The notes under the pieces are model-generated. The model worked only from the letters and a program-made list of their open reading frames with translations, did not search any database and was not told the origin of the DNA. Source: Fratercula arctica (taxonomy: Eukaryota > Chordata > Aves > Charadriiformes > Alcidae). From it: a stretch of DNA of 64,000 nucleotides. The stretch lies in the NCBI GenBank assembly GCA_947846985.1, contig CANTUZ010000003.1, positions 54,756,096-54,820,095 of the forward strand. The letters are read 5' to 3'. This document shows positions 13,701 through 28,700 of this stretch, piece after piece. The stretch's first letter is position 1; every line of letters starts with the position of its first letter. A program made the position numbers and the translations under genes.

Positions 13701-16700
13701 TCCACACTGCATAAGGTTTGCAGAGGGTCACTGAGACACAGAAACAATCTTTTCCCTGCTCTTGCTTAAGAGGAGCAGATCTGAACCAGATGCGACTGGC
13801 AGCATCCAAGAACGGCAGTTGTGGGTTAAGACATTGTAAAGCCTGAGCTGAAACATGCAAAGGACCATTGCTAAAAGTTTCTGTTGGGGATATCTGAATT
13901 TGAGGGGCTTCTGCTCCCCCCAGTATGGTCAAATATAGGGAGATTTGCACAAAGACAGCAAAAGGCATACTCTTGGGAACAAAGTCTCCATTATGCTCCA
14001 CTCTGCTACTGCCCCTCTTTGAGATGTGGTGGTATGGTTCATGTCCCTGCTAATCAGCCTGGGGGTGCGTGTCTTCTCAGGGGGAAAGGTCACCAAAATT
14101 TTTCAGCATGAGCAAAAAAGGGCATTCTTTCTCAAAAAGGCCCAGGGGAATGCTTTTGCTGAAATCTCCTAAAACAACTCAGCAGGGAGGCAGGTTTCTG
14201 GCATGGAAAGCTTCATCCGAGGTGAGCATGTCTGTTGAAGTTATATATGCCTTGGGGAAGGGGGGACGCCTAAAAGGGAAATATTGGACATATGCAGTAG
14301 ATACGTGTTGTGGCACCAATGATTAAGGAAAGCCCTACTGAGAGGAAGTCAGTATCAGAGTTTTATTGTTCCCAGTTTCCTGCCTCCTGGTGCTATGGTT
14401 AGAGGATGTCTCTTTCTACATTTAGGCAATTAGTTAAAAAGACAACTCTGAAGACTACGTGTGCGCATTGTCACTTCTTGCATAGCTGCTTGTGCATTGG
14501 GTTTTTGGATAGCATAACTCTAAAATAAAGTTAATTCCTCCTAGGTTCAAAAGGTGGGAATCCCAGTATAGCTAAGGCATCCCAGAATGCTTGTTCCCAC
14601 ATTATACTTAATTTCCCTTTGCAACGTCTTTTTCTATGGCTGCTAACCTACATGCCTGGGGAAGATACCTTTAGATTGCTGACACAGCTTGCACATGAAG
14701 ATGTTACTCTGGAAGAGTACCTCTGTTTTCACAGTACAGAATTCCGGCACCCAGCAAAAAGACATGGTTTGATTAGCAGAGCTGCCCTTTGTGAGCATTT
14801 TGTAGATGAGAAATTTCACAGGGTGCTTTAATGGGAAGATTATTGAATGTTACTGAGAAGATAACTGTGGTGTGAGAGGATGTACCAGTCCCTCCTGTGT
14901 AAGCATCCTGAATTTTATGGCACTGCTGTAATCATCAGACTCTAATGATGGCGTTCTTCTGAGGTTTTTCCTTACATTTATTTCACTCAGGGAGCAGTGA
15001 TGTGTGGTCTCACAATTAGTATTTTTTTTCAGTGCAGTAAGGCCAGAAGTCAGCGTACCATATCAGTGTCTGTAAAGCTATGGAGCAATACCTCAGCTTC
15101 ACTTATAGGCACTGCAGGTTTACAAGTCTTGTCTGTCTGACAAAGACTGCTGACATACTTAATTTATTTGTCTTAAATCTTCATCACAAAAGAGAGAATG
15201 CAGGTGATGAGTGCGTGGTTTTTAGGCAGTTTACTTTTCATTTCCTTACGAACAAAGCGGTGATTTAGAAACAGGCTCTCCTCTCTGGGGCCAGCTGCAG
15301 GGCCTGTCCTATACAGAAAGAAAAGACGTTTAGTTTAAACAGTGATATTCAGACCGAGATTCTTCCTTCTTCGAAATTTGTCTTGCTAATGACATTAAAA
15401 AGCAGTTAAAAGCAGGTTAGCAGACATGCTGTTCTTTCTGACTAGGGATCGATCCTTATGCATTTCGAAAGTTTGGATGAGCAATTTAAATTACCTGCAA
15501 AACAAATATTATGATCATGACAGCGATAAGTTTAACGGTGATCAGTATTTGGTATGCTTTTGAGCTGATGAACTTTCTCATTGCTTGTTTTTTTTCATCC
15601 ATGAAGGAAGATCTGTGATTGACCTCCTCAGGAAAAGCATGGATTAAAAGAAAAAGAAAACTTTCTCCAGTAATGTTGAGATACGATAGCTGAAATGAAA
15701 TTGTGCTTGAGGATCTCAGTACATACCTAAGAGGTCTTCTTGAAGTTCGTGAAGTTTCAACAGAGTTACAGCAGTATAAATTGGAGCAGAAAAGTGTTCC
15801 ACTTACAAAAATGTGTAATAAATTTGGAAGCAGCTGTATTGGAGAATGTTAATGTTTTGTTTTGTTTCTGGAGTTACTGTTTAAAAATCAGGACCATAAT
15901 CCACAGTGGAGACTGTTGAGAGGTGAGGTATCTAAGAACACCACTGGGTATGTTACCAAGCAGGTGTAAACAGCTGTTCTGGCTACCCTTAAAGAAATAC
16001 CTAAAGACTTTTTTCTTCTGAGGCAGTAGGACTATTCGGTTTTCCCTTCAGACTTGCTTCCTGGATGTGAGCCATGTTAAACATCCTAAAGCAACCTGAA
16101 GTGATGGAAGCATACACAAACTGTTGTTAGTGTTTGTGTCTTACGTAGTTTTAGATGAGGTAATTTCAGAAACTCCAAGATCTTGAACAAAAATATTTTG
16201 CCAGCTATGTATGCTTTAAGCTTACCCTTAATATACCCTTAAATGAAACCAAAACAAAAGCAGAATCGGAACCAAACCTTGTTTTTCTGGGCATATGAGA
16301 AGGATTCTGGGCTTTGGAAAAAGATGTTTTGTAGCTGTACGGTAGGAATATATTGTTTTGTGAACAACCAGAAGTAACGTAACCAACCACTTATGTGGTA
16401 AAGGCAGCTGCTTATGTTGTGGCATGAACAGAGCACTATTTGTAAGCTAACCTCATAGGAAATATGCAAAGCCAGGGTTAAACATACTGATGCGTATTTT
16501 TTTCTTATCTGCATCATCACTGCTGGGTCTTATTTCTGCTGGTAACATTCATAAATGTCTTTCATTAAGCATGTCCCCGAGTATTTGAAAGACACTGAAT
16601 AAAATGTCATCGCTGCCTTGCGTTTTCTCTGCCTTTGCTTTGCATCCAGTTCTTATCTTGCAGCTAGATGGTAGAAACCTGTTGGGACAGGGACCGCCTT

Positions 16701-19700
16701 TGTCAGGTGATTGCTGAGCTTCCCTGTACAGCTGGGGACTGCATACATTAAGACAGCACAAATATATAGCCTTAACTTTGTGTTTATTTGAAAGTCAGCT
16801 CCGTGTTTGGACAGCATAAAAGAGTGAGTTATACTGCAGTAATAAATGAGCTGTCTATAAATGTACAGTGAGCCTTTCTCAGGCTCTGGGTGGGAGAGAA
16901 GCTGCTGCTCTTCCAGGGAGCTGCAGAATTACCAAAAAGCCCGGCTGCCACAGCTCTTGTCCTCCCTTTTTATTGCAACAGGGCGTTAAATCGCTCAACC
17001 GTGCTGTTTGCAACCTCCTACCCACTTTCTAAATGCGAATGAATATAGATAAAAGGGTGAAAGTTAATCTTCTGTTCCAGAAAGCTTTATTTTTTTGGGA
17101 GGGGGGAGGCAAGGGGAAGATGCAGTTAAATGCAGAGTGCGCCGTATCGGAGCGCTGGTGGTGGGCAGGGGCCTCCGGGAGTGAAACTTTGCTCCTGGGA
17201 CTGCACTGAGGCTGGAGTGGGATTTATAGAGCCCTTCTGGAATTCAGAAAGTAACAAAAGCGAGATCTGTTCACCTCTGCCCCTCCAGCTCGCTGTTGCT
17301 CACTGAGAGCAGATCAGGAGCTCGACATGGCAGAGCAGCAGCTCTGGGAAAGCTGCAGGTTTATAGAGGGCGGACTGCAAACTTGGGAGGAATAGCTCAC
17401 AGACTCACAGAATGGTAGGGTTGGAAGGGACAGGTTGTGAGAGCTGAGAGGCAGGAGAGAAGTGCAGCTTATGCTGTGAAGTTTTTGGTAAATATTTAAA
17501 TGTTTTGATAAGGTGATAACACTTTTTTTTGCAGAATGATTGGGATTTCTGTAAAGAAATTTCAAAATTTGGAAGCAATATCTTAAAGCCAAACAAATTT
17601 CTGCATTTCCAGCCAGACCATAGTTTCTGAAATTTTATTTGCTTATTGTGGCCGTTTCCATTCTCATCCATGGAAATACTTGACCACTTTTTAATTTGTT
17701 ATATCGTTGTTATTAAATATGACTTGTCAGTGAACAATGTTCTTCTCGTAATTCATGACCTTTAAACCTGAAGGCTTAACAAACCACATAGCAGTCTCCC
17801 TCTTTTCCGCTCTCACCACTCCCACAGATTAAGGTGTGGAGGTAGCTGCTTTTTTTTGTGGTTTCGTGAGAAGACCGTTTTGCAAATAAACCACTTTTAA
17901 AAAGTTTTTACTTGCAAACCACCCACGACTACAAGCTTCCTTTTCATTGCTGTTCATATATTAATAATAAAAGCCATCCATAAGTCTCTGGGAATCATGT
18001 GGTTCCTAAGGTTAAGATAAATGTGTGTTTAGGACGGTGTGCAGATTTTCTCCATTATGCTGGGTTTACATTTTTATTCTTTGGAAAACAGACTCTTTCA
18101 GTTTCCCTTCTTGTGTTTTAAAATAAACATTTGTCTTCTGGAATGTCTCATTTAACTTGTACGCTTATCAAGATTTCCTTTAAAAAATGATAACATTCAT
18201 TTGCCTTACAAATTGGGGAAAGTTTGTTTAACAGGGTTAGGGTCTACTGCACAAGACTCAGGTTCCTTTCCTGGGTGATTCACACATTCAAAGGCTAAAT
18301 ATGCCTTAGTAATTCTCTGTGCTTTGCTTGACTATCATTTAATAAGGTCATAATCAGACCAACTAAGCAGTGTTGTGAGAATTAAATTATACCTGATGAA
18401 CTTTATTTATTTTTTTTTAATTTGGAATTATTAAACATTTTCAGCTGGTGCTTTTTAAAAAAAGCTCTAGGTTACTGAATGTTGATAATGATGTTGATTG
18501 ACACTGATGTCAAGCCTCAATTGCAGCCTTAGTTTTAGAAATCTCTAGAGCACTTACTTCACCTGCCTAGCAACCTCAAACTATTTGACATCCTAATTAC
18601 TGTTTAATATTTTCATTTGGCTGTCCTCATTACTGTAGCTTATTTCTTTTGTGTTTCCTCTTAACTTTAGGAAGTCGGTTAGATGGAGGCCTCACATAGC
18701 TCTTCAGTGAAATGTCAGTAAACATTTTGTCCGTTTGTTATTGTCCCATGATCTCCATCTGGTCTCTGAACTTGTCTCTTACTGCACGTCTGAGCAGCGA
18801 TTCTGACTGCCAGCTTCTGGGAAAAGTCCCTGTAGCTGTGATTTAGCAGTGAGTGCTGGCTGATATCTGAAGAGAAACGTGGGACGTGGTTTTAATCAGT
18901 GGGTTACAACTTCAATAAGTTAGAGTTCTGAAGTGTCTGGGTGGGGTTACATGTGAGTTTCTGTTCCCAGGGATTTACCCATATTGTCTTTACAGATGAT
19001 GGACAATTTAGGGACAATTGTGTTCAATTCATGAATTCCAGTTTCAGTTTATGAGTGCTTTTAGTGCATCTCGATCAAGTTACAGTTTGATTTAATTGAC
19101 AGTCTAGCTTCCAAGGTGTCTTTTTAAGATGGGAGACTTTTGCATGAAATTTCTGCAGTTGAACAGGGGAATATTATTGAACTTCGATTGTGTTTCATTA
19201 GAGGAAACGTTCACTTCAGCAAAGAAGGCAAAATCCATGGAAGCAGACTATACAAGCAGGCTGGCAGTTCAACGCTGGCTCACCTGGTGGCAGGCTTTGA
19301 CCCTCCAGAGAGCTTCGTAGATGCATTGTTCCTTCTAAAATGGCTCATGGGACAAAGACAACAGAAGAAGAAATCAGGCCTTGGGCAAAAAGAAAGGCCA
19401 TAAACCCCTACCCTGGTGGAGTAGGCATCGTAGGACATGTGCCTCCTTCCACCCCAGTCCCTGGAGGTAGCTGTGGGGCAGTGCTGGAAGCTGACATGGG
19501 CATCCTCTGACACTGGGACTCAGTAAAGCGGGTGTGCGGAGCCTGCTTTAGAAGCTTAGGCTCTGCTTAACTTCTAAAGGCTTAGAAGCCTTCCTTTTAA
19601 AGGAAGGCTTAGGCTTCCTGCACCTTAGCTTCAGGTGCAGGAAGCTATGGTGGTACCTCGCAGCCATGCTTAGTAGGGAGGCTGTTGTCCTAGTCCAAGG

Positions 19701-22700
19701 ACCTTACGAATGAACTTGGTGGAACAGCATGGGGAGCGTTGAGGGACCTCTCACTTGCATAATTTTCCAGGGCAAATGCTTCAGTTCAGTTCCTGGGACT
19801 GGCTGTGCTCTGACAACTTGAAGTCCTGCGATACCATCTCCTGAGTGTTACATTGTTGACATGGACGTGCCCTAGAAATTTCTGACTTCATATACAGCCC
19901 CACCTGTGCTCATCTTCTGCATGGGCACAACTGTTCAAGGGCAGCCTAAACCAAAGAAAGCTTGAGGTTTAGACATGCAAGGCATAGTGTTAGGACTCAG
20001 GAATTCCTCACTGCTAATTTTGGCTGACACGTACTCCCCCCGAGGCTTTCCATGCATGTGGATGAAGTCAAAGGGACCTACTAGGGGTCACTGCTTCCAG
20101 TCATTAGTATCTGTAATGGGCCAGTGTTTTAACATCTATAATATCGGTGAGGAAGTCACATTGATTATAGAAAATCTGTCACTCAGGAATAGCTACATGA
20201 AAAAAACCAATTTCTTCCCCTTCTCTTATGTAGGTAAAATTTAAGTTAATACTCTTAACTTTAACTTATTTGCAGAACCCTCACTGTGGAAAGCGTAGGG
20301 AGAAGTCTGTCATGATCACCTTACTCTGCAATGCTAAACAGTGGAAAGAAAACTTAAATGTCCTCTATTTTTAGTCTTTCTTCATACCATGTTCTCATGA
20401 CTCTCACCGTCAATCTTTGCCCTTTCTACATGCAGTCAGTGAAGTATCGTCTTACTGTATCACGCTTGCTTTATTGCTGTTATTCACAGGCTGCGTGTGA
20501 GCCGACCACACGTGTAAATTGGGTGGTTCTGAGGAAGCTGGTCATTAACACGGGTGGGCGTGGTATGGCGTCCTCCACCACCTCCAGCCAGGGTCTGATG
20601 CCAGCAAGGTGGCCTCCTGCCAGCTCAGAGACTCCGCTCTTCTGCGCGGACATCGGACAGGAAAGAAATCAATCACAACCCGTATCTAGTAACAGATTGT
20701 ATAAAGCATACAGATTACTTCAGCCGTTCCCATTGGGAGGCTCACTGGCTGTCAGTAGTGGGAGGTATTCTCCTCACCCTTCACCCTGGATGGCAGCATG
20801 TAGGTGGGTGCTTCAGAGCCCACCTGCGAGGCCCGAGGGAGCTCTTTCCCACAGAGCTTTGCTAGCACTGACAAGTGCCAGTCTTACGTACAAGGCACCG
20901 AGGGATGTAAGGGAATGGAAAAGGGGGTTAGGAAGTGCATGGAGCGCAGGAGCTTTCTGCTCCCATTGCTGAAGTGAGCAGAGGAGGTCACGTCTCCGTC
21001 TGCGTTGTGCTCAGAAAGACCCTGGCTTTGGCTGTTGGTTGGTGGCAGGGCTGTGCATAGCCCCAAACAGGTGCTGATCTTCTGGACCTGTCCATGCTTT
21101 GGCTTATGTGAGGGTTTTCCTGCTTCAGATGTCTTTAAAAAAACCCTACCAAATACCACCCCCACCACCCCCACCCCCATTTTCTATGAAAATCAGAAGG
21201 TGGAAAGACATGCTTGCAGAAATTTCCTTCTTTATTTAAGTTTTTGGTTTTACATGTGGAGAAGCTGTATGGTGGGCAGCACAAGCATTTTCTGAGGTGT
21301 GATTTACTGGCATCATTAATGTGCAACATCTGTAGCAGAAATAAAATAGAGTTCTGTTTTTTATGGCACTCAAACTGCATCTACAGTTAAAAATATGCCT
21401 ATTAGTTAAATAATAAGTATTAAGCTGTATTAGCCTGCTGTATGACAATGTTATTGTGTTACTTGCAGCCTGGGTTAGCGGTTGTGTTATTCACGTGGGA
21501 ACAAGAGATGCTTGCGGTCAGGTAGCAAATTCTCACCATCACAGGAAAGAGCGTTTGAAAAGTTCCTGCTCTGCCTGTTGGATCTGTACAGGTAAGACAC
21601 TGGAGCAGAGCTGCTGCCACTTCTGCTCCTCCTTCAGAGGAGTTCCAGAAGTGTGAGGTTAAGGGTGCTAATTATCTAGCCAGGCATGGATTTCTGCCTG
21701 CCACGTGGGAACATGCCAGGCTGCCTCTGGAGGCCTGAAAACAACAAGGGCTTTGACACGGGACGGCAGGTGGGAAACAGTTGTAAGAGCAATTGGGCAA
21801 GCATTTTCACTCTCAGAAGGGAAGGATGGTTTCAGTCAAAATGAGACTGCCTATAGATATGTGACCAGTTTTGACTGGTTACAGGGGCTGAAAGAGGAAG
21901 AATATGGAAGACAGAAGATGAGAGGAGGAAAGAAGTCACAAATGTGTTAAGTTTGGCTGCATTAAATGTTTTGCTACAGGTGTCTCCAAGTAAACCACTG
22001 TGCAGATTACAGGAGACCTGCACTAAAATAGTCTTTCATCTTCTTCCATCGTGAAAGGTGATGATGATAGAGATGATTATGTGTTTTAAGGAGAAATCCT
22101 GACAAAAGGGTTTGATATGGGAAGGAGATGGATTTGGTTTAGATCTCAGTCAGTCCTTGGACTGAGATACCCAAAGGAGATAGAGCAAGAAAGCAATGTA
22201 TGTATGGTTTACAAGTGCACCTTCACTTTGCAGGGTACAGTTGTATTTTGAGTAACTGAAAAGAGCTGCAGTGAGCTGCTCTGACCAGAATTCAGCATCC
22301 TTGGCCACCTGTTGTGGAGAGTATGCTATTTTTTGACCCACAAGCCATTCAGAGTATGTTGCTGTATGTGCCAGATAAATCCATAAATAATAAGAAAAAA
22401 GAATAGAAAAAATTAATCAGGTGAAAGGGGAACTGACACAGATTATAATTACCTGTATTATCAGCAGAATTAGCAATAGGGAGCATGTTATAGTAGTTAT
22501 TCTGTTGTACAACAACTGTTTTCCAGCTTTTTCTGGTTACAAGTATGTAGATGGTTTGGTCAGCACGGGTCTAGCTGGCAGACTACAAACAGTTTGTGGC
22601 ATGTTTTCCTTCTGGCCTGCAGCCTTTTCCTCAAAGTGGTATGGAAATAGTGCTTAGGTGCCCCAGGCTGCTGAACCATTTCAGTGGTTCCTCTTCTGCA

Positions 22701-25700
22701 CAGCCGTCTGATTTGGGCCACGTGCATCTGTGCTGGGTAGAGGGGAGTCAGGCAAAAATATGCCTATGAGTATGGTATGGCATCTAGGAGTAAAATCTGC
22801 CTTGTCAGTAGCAAAGATCTAGGGAATATCAGAAAATTGGGGTCTGAGTGATGTTATGGCGCTGTCTGGATTTAGGTGCTGCTTGATTTAGTATTACATA
22901 TTCTTTCTCATGCTGCAACACTAGAAGTCATTGGAGTTTTGATAAGTACCTGGTTTTAAGCATTTTTTGGTCAGCGACTGAGTTTTCTTGATGTAAGTCC
23001 TCAGTGCTTGAGCCAAAGTGGGTGTTGCTGAAGTCCAGAGACATAGAGCAGCTTTGCTTTCTCCTGCAGCCTGTGTTTAGGCATTGGAAAGCAGCGTTTC
23101 CTGGTGGGTAGAATCCTTCTTTTTTTTTTTCTTCTTTTGTTTTTCTTTGGCATTGATATTTAATCAAATATTGGGAGTTTTGTCTGCCTGTCTCTTGGTA
23201 AAGGTGTACATGCAAAGGGGTTGGAGTAGATGACCTTTAAAGGTCTCTTCCAACCCAAACTGTTCTGTGAGTCTATATGCAACAATGCTGCTCTCTCAAG
23301 AATTTTCCGTATCTTTCTGTATCTTTTGGTCCTGCTCTGTAAAGGGATTGCTAAGAACTTCTATAGTATATATGTTTCTTGCAGGTCAGGGTAAAAACTG
23401 ATTCTTGTTTTACAAGGCAATGTGGCTTTTACCCCCTCCTCCCTCCCCCCCTTTTTTTTTAAGCGTTACCATGTTGACGTTACCATTAACACTAATAATT
23501 TTAAGATGTAATTTTAATATTCCCATGTGAATGGCTGACTTATTATTTGCTATTGTTCAGCCTGTAGTCTGTTTTTAAAGCTAAGCGTGTGTCTGTTTTT
23601 GAAGGAAAACGTGGGCAGCTAGATGAAAATATCCCACTAATTTGCATTAAATTTCTAAAGTTTGGTCATGGAAAAAAATTGTTTAATCAATACATGAAGA
23701 TATTTGTGCTCATTTCATCCTTTTCTTGACAGTTTTCTCTCATTTCCAATTCATATAAGTATTTTCTAGCCTCTGAGGTTAGCGTTGTCATCATTTCGTT
23801 GTTCCAGAGATCTTTCTTGTGTGATTATGGAGGAGGAGACGGTAGTCAGATATGCAGCTTTGAACAGACATTCCTCCTGATGGGTTTGGCGTGTTGAAAG
23901 ACAAATGGGGAGAATGTCAAACCCAGCAAGGAAGGCAGGGCAGTCTCGCAAGACTCTGCTCGTTTTTGGAGGGTTTCAGGAAATAGGATGGCAAAATTGT
24001 GCAATACCATTGCTCCATAAATCAATCTAAGGAGACTGGCATTTGTGGAGTTTTTTTCTCCTATAAAGTAAGCTAAATGTTTTTGCCATAACTACAGAGA
24101 AGCAATAAAAGGCTAGTGAAGGCAAAGGTTATAAACAAATCATTCGGTGCCGACAGAGGGTCCATAGATGCTGACAAGAAACAAATAAAGTACTCTGTTC
24201 TGATAAATTTCATTGATTTCTGTGCCGTGTCATTATGGTTGCAGCCTTCCCTGTTATCTTGTAGCTCCAAACCTTTCATTATGGCTTCAGATGATAACAG
24301 CTGTTGATACGCTGCAGGAGGTTGCAGTGACTGCCATAGGGGTAAAGTACCATTTGCTAAGAAATAATTAGGAATAACCCCATGGCTGGGTAGCTTTGAT
24401 CTGCATGTGGTGGTGTCCTTGCAGAGGACATTATATGGCAATACTGCATCTGTTTCCTGGATGAGTTCATGAAACCTTTACACATGCTCTATAAAGCACT
24501 ATAACCAGAAGGGTCCCCACTTGCTGTGTTGGTACCAGCGGTCCGCTGCTGCACTCTGCCTGGCCTTGGTAGGACCACTGCGTCAAGAGTGTCCCATGTC
24601 CACCTCTTTCACCTAAACACTTGCATCTGAAGCTTTTTTGCTGCTGTGGCTAACCCTCCTCTCAGTGCCGCATTAGGCAGTTCGTGTCCAGCGCAGGTAC
24701 CCCCTTTACAGGTGTAACAGCAATGTGAACATGTCCCTAGCTGCCGGACTTGCACAAGCCTCAAGTCAGCAATATTAACAAAAATAGAAAGTTAAAACAT
24801 GAAAGCAGTCCCCAAATCCCGTGTGATTCCCTAACAGGATGGGGTGAGATACAAGGTACCTCTGAATCCCAAGCGTTTTAAGCAAATGACCGTCTCCCTT
24901 TACTCCAGGTAAGCACAAATCCCACCGTTAGTTTCTGGTTTGCTTCTGATCTGACGCTGGGAGGAGAAGGGGGCCTGAAGCGCAGTCTTGAGGAACTTTT
25001 AGCAAAAGAGAGGACAAGCTGCGGGTGTGTGGTATAACCTGATACCGGCATATGCTATGTGGATGCTGGAAAACTGCCAAAGCACCTGCAGGCTGCTGCT
25101 TGGCAGCAGCATTAGGCAGCACTTGGTTCCTTCTTTCTTACTAGGCGTCGGTAAAAGACTGAGAAGAGTACGCGTATGTGGAAAAAAACTGGGATAAGAG
25201 GACAAAAGGAGCACAAACCAGGTCATGCTTATAGTACTGTCCACCATGCTGGAAATAACTGTGGACTGTTTGTTATTTTGAAGAAACCCACGCTCCAGCT
25301 ATGCTGAGATGAATGAATTTGAAAGGAACTCCTCTTTATTCAATAAATATGCTGTGTGGAGTTACTCCTTGTAAGATTTCCATTCCTCTGCAACCCACCC
25401 CGTCATGCCAGCTCAGGGTGCTGCAGTGTTCCCGCAGTGCTAAAAATGTTTTCAGAGGATCACAGTTCCACTGGAGTGTTTCTGTTCTTTGCTTTTATAT
25501 GCAGATTTGTATTAGTGGGCAGAAAAGATTATTTAGCTACTGCTGGAGTAGCCCTGAATCTGTCGCCGTCTTCTGCCTTTGACCTTGCGTATTGCTTGCT
25601 GCAGTCCTGTCTGCCTCACGGTCCTGAACCTTTTACTCTTCTGCAGCTTCTGAGTACAAATAAAAAGCCAAGGACAAGTTCGGTGTGTCTCAGGGATGTG

Positions 25701-28700
25701 GTTCCAATGACTTACTGGGCACATATATTTCAAGGACAGCTGCTGTCAGCTAGGAGAGAAGGTAGCATACAGGTCAGATGCCATCGCAGAAGAGAGGAGA
25801 TGGCTCTCCAGGGACCTGCCTGCTTGCCTGCCCACTGCTGCTTGGTGCTCTTCTTAAAGACACTGAGGTTGCCTTGGAATAGGCTTGCTTGTTTTCCCTT
25901 GGCAAAAAATACTGAGTACTGGGGGTGATGAGGGGTACTTTTAACTGGAGGTGACGAAAGAGTGTGGATTATTGAGCATTAGGATAGGGAGAGGGAACAG
26001 GAAAGTCTACTAGTACCTCAACCTGAATCTTGGTTACGCCAGTGACTCTACTGACACTGTTTCACTTGGAAAGAAGGATAAGGAAACAGAGGGTCGAGCG
26101 CTGCAATTCTTAACCATCCATATGAGGGCACCTAAAATCCAGAAGTCAGATCCGTGGTTGATCCAAACCCTTTGTCTTCACAGGATTTACACAGAGAATA
26201 AATCTTGGCAAATGTATGTGTTCTATAATACTTTTTTCTTTACGACTCTGGAACACAGTTATATTTTAGAAGTTTTCATGGTCTCATTGACGTTTTGCAG
26301 GGCTCCTTCCTTGCAGCACCGTGGAATGCTGTGTTGCTTTTGGGAGGTTGCCACACCACGTTGTCTACCTCAGGCTAAGGGATTTTATTTATTTTTATTT
26401 CACATTGTTTCAGCTGTTTTCACTTTTACTTTATTTCCATCCTCCAGCAGAGTTTCTTCATGAATGTGGCAGCACATTGGGTTTCTTGGTTTATGAGCTG
26501 TAGTTAGTTAATAGCCTGCTGGATTTGTTTGCCTTTATCTGAGAAATTTTAATACTGTAGCTGCAACAGAATGAAAGGTGACACTTTGGGAGCTGAGCTC
26601 TTATCAAAGTGAGGGAAGAGATGGGAAAGTTGTTCTCCCAGAACACTGCTGATCTGAGGTCTTTCTAGCTGTCTTGTTCCTCTTCAACTGAAGTCCCCGG
26701 ATGAGACACTATCGCTCTTGTAAATGCAAGAGGAAGTCTTTGCTAGGGTGTATAGCAATGTAATTTGCAATCTAACTGTATGTGTGGTTAAATTACGTGT
26801 GCATATGTACACTGAGATCTGTCCTCTACAAACTCAGATTATTTTCTTAACTATGATTTAAAAAAAAAACCAGTTTTTGCAGTGGTTGCTTTTCTGAGCC
26901 TGTGTTGCTTGTATGCTTTCTGCTCTTCATTATATAGGTTTTCTGTTACTAAGGCTGCATTAAATGACATTCTTCATCTCTTATTTTTACATTTTTTTTT
27001 TGTCTTTGAGCCAGTTAAATGATCAATTAAACTGTCATTGTGAATGAAATCGGAATACATCTGTATATCAGTAGCAAGATAAATGTTGGCTGTCCTGTCT
27101 AAGGGCTATAACTTAGCATTCAGTCTTTTGTTATCTTCTTGGTTTCAATGAACAGATAAGTACTGTTACCTTTCATAATAGAGTGACTGTTCACAGAGGG
27201 GCTGCTGAAGGCTTTGCTGTAATAATAAGGTGAAACTGATATGAAGAGACTCATCTTGTACAATAAAACATAGCTCCATTTACTGATCAAGAAAAGGAGG
27301 AAATGTCTGAAGGCCTGCTGCTCATTTCTCTTGTAGGATTACCTTGACTGTATCACCGACCAGACCAGGCTCTCCCTGGGGACAGAAGAGCGATCAGCTC
27401 TGTTTGGAAACATACGGGATATCTACCGTTTCAACAGGTAAATTCATATTTAACTAAATGAAAACAGTTCAATAGTCTGCATTAATGGGGAGGGAGCAAG
27501 CCAAGCAAATACTCTTTAATCACTTTAATACAGCCAAGATACATAAATTGAGAAAGACTCTATCTTTGATTCTCAGCAGGGTTGGTTTGCTGAGATCAGA
27601 TTTTTTTAGCTGTTTATTTTATAGTTCAAATGTGGTCTCCGTTTACTTATTTTGTTTTCATGCTGGGTATTTCCATGAATATAAGCCTAGTGCACTCTGT
27701 TCCCTAACTGAGCCTAATGCAAGACCACTGTGAATGAAATTCTCACCTTACTAGAGATGTTGTTTTATTCCTACTATATTGAGTCCTTTTGTGTACCGAT
27801 ATACATCGCCCATATCTGGCTTTTGTAGTGTTTTATACTACTAGGGGCTCCCTAAATTAATTTCTCAAAACTGTGTTCAAGTACCTTTCCATTTATTGAA
27901 GACTTCTGTTCAATATCTTTACAGCCTTATCTAAAACTCCGCAGATGTGATTCTAGTGTATATTGGAAGCCTGAAGTAAAATTTCTTGCTTGTATAGCTA
28001 GTGCTGCATTGTGTGGGACCTGCGGTGTCTGCACTTTTAGGGGCATGCTACTGATACTTCTGTCTGAATCCTCTGTTACTATAAAAATAATTAACTTCTT
28101 CAACATTTAAGGAAAACCTGAATATTCAATTGATGTAAGAAATATATTGGCATGAAGTTCACACATCTTTTATATCCCATTACTCCTGTAAAAGCTCTCT
28201 TAACTCTGATATAGTCGACAAAACATCTCACAAACTCCAGTGTTTTCTGAAGAACATATAACATAATTGAATCAAAAGGGGAGGACTAGTGTCAAAGGGC
28301 ATCTTCAGTGTTTTCTCCATCATCATGGGAAGCTACTTTAAAGTGCTTCAGCTGCTGAGATTGCTGTTCGGTGTCAAAGGGAGGAGTGGGGACGGATCTA
28401 TTCAGAACTTACGGACAAAGATGAAACCTGAAATCTTTTCCTGACAATTAAAGCAGCTACTGCAGAGTAATGGAAATACACTCAACTAGAAAGCAGCTGT
28501 GTCCTGCTTCAGCTACAACTCACTTGACTGAATGTCTAACACGATAGTAAATACACAGTGGTAGCCTGATCATGTGTGCCATGAGGCACAGACTGTAAGC
28601 TTACAGCTTCCCAGCAGTCACAGGATGGAAAAAACCAGTCCTGGCCATTATATTTTCTGATCCTTCAAAAGCTAGAGGAATGGCAGACTCGGTAGTTAGG

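Larger units (their letters stand above)
7771..27336 (+). other. PLEKHG1: PLEKHG1 intron 1 (19.6 kb)
   Basis: Bounded by donor gtagga and acceptor cttgtag. Contains a C21 run (8153-8173), an AT-rich microsatellite (8686-8770), CR1 pieces at 10676, 12269, 17403 and 23218, and a hairpin cluster at 19571-19645. Open frames inside (for example 20358-20972 and 25356-25928) have no recognisable domain and are not called genes. Confidence 0.8.

Noticed and set aside
14619..14831. 70-codon plus-strand frame in intron 1
   Set aside because: No similarity or splice support; ordinary chance length.
20358..20972. 204-codon plus-strand frame in intron 1
   Set aside because: No domain or similarity, composition not protein-like, lies within the PLEKHG1 intron.
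22055..22105. C/D-box snoRNA-like motifs (gtgatgatg and ctga)
   Set aside because: Boxes are too close and no terminal stem is visible.
25356..25928. 190-codon plus-strand frame in intron 1
   Set aside because: Begins with GTG, no recognisable domain, no splice or promoter context; length is possible by chance in 64 kb.
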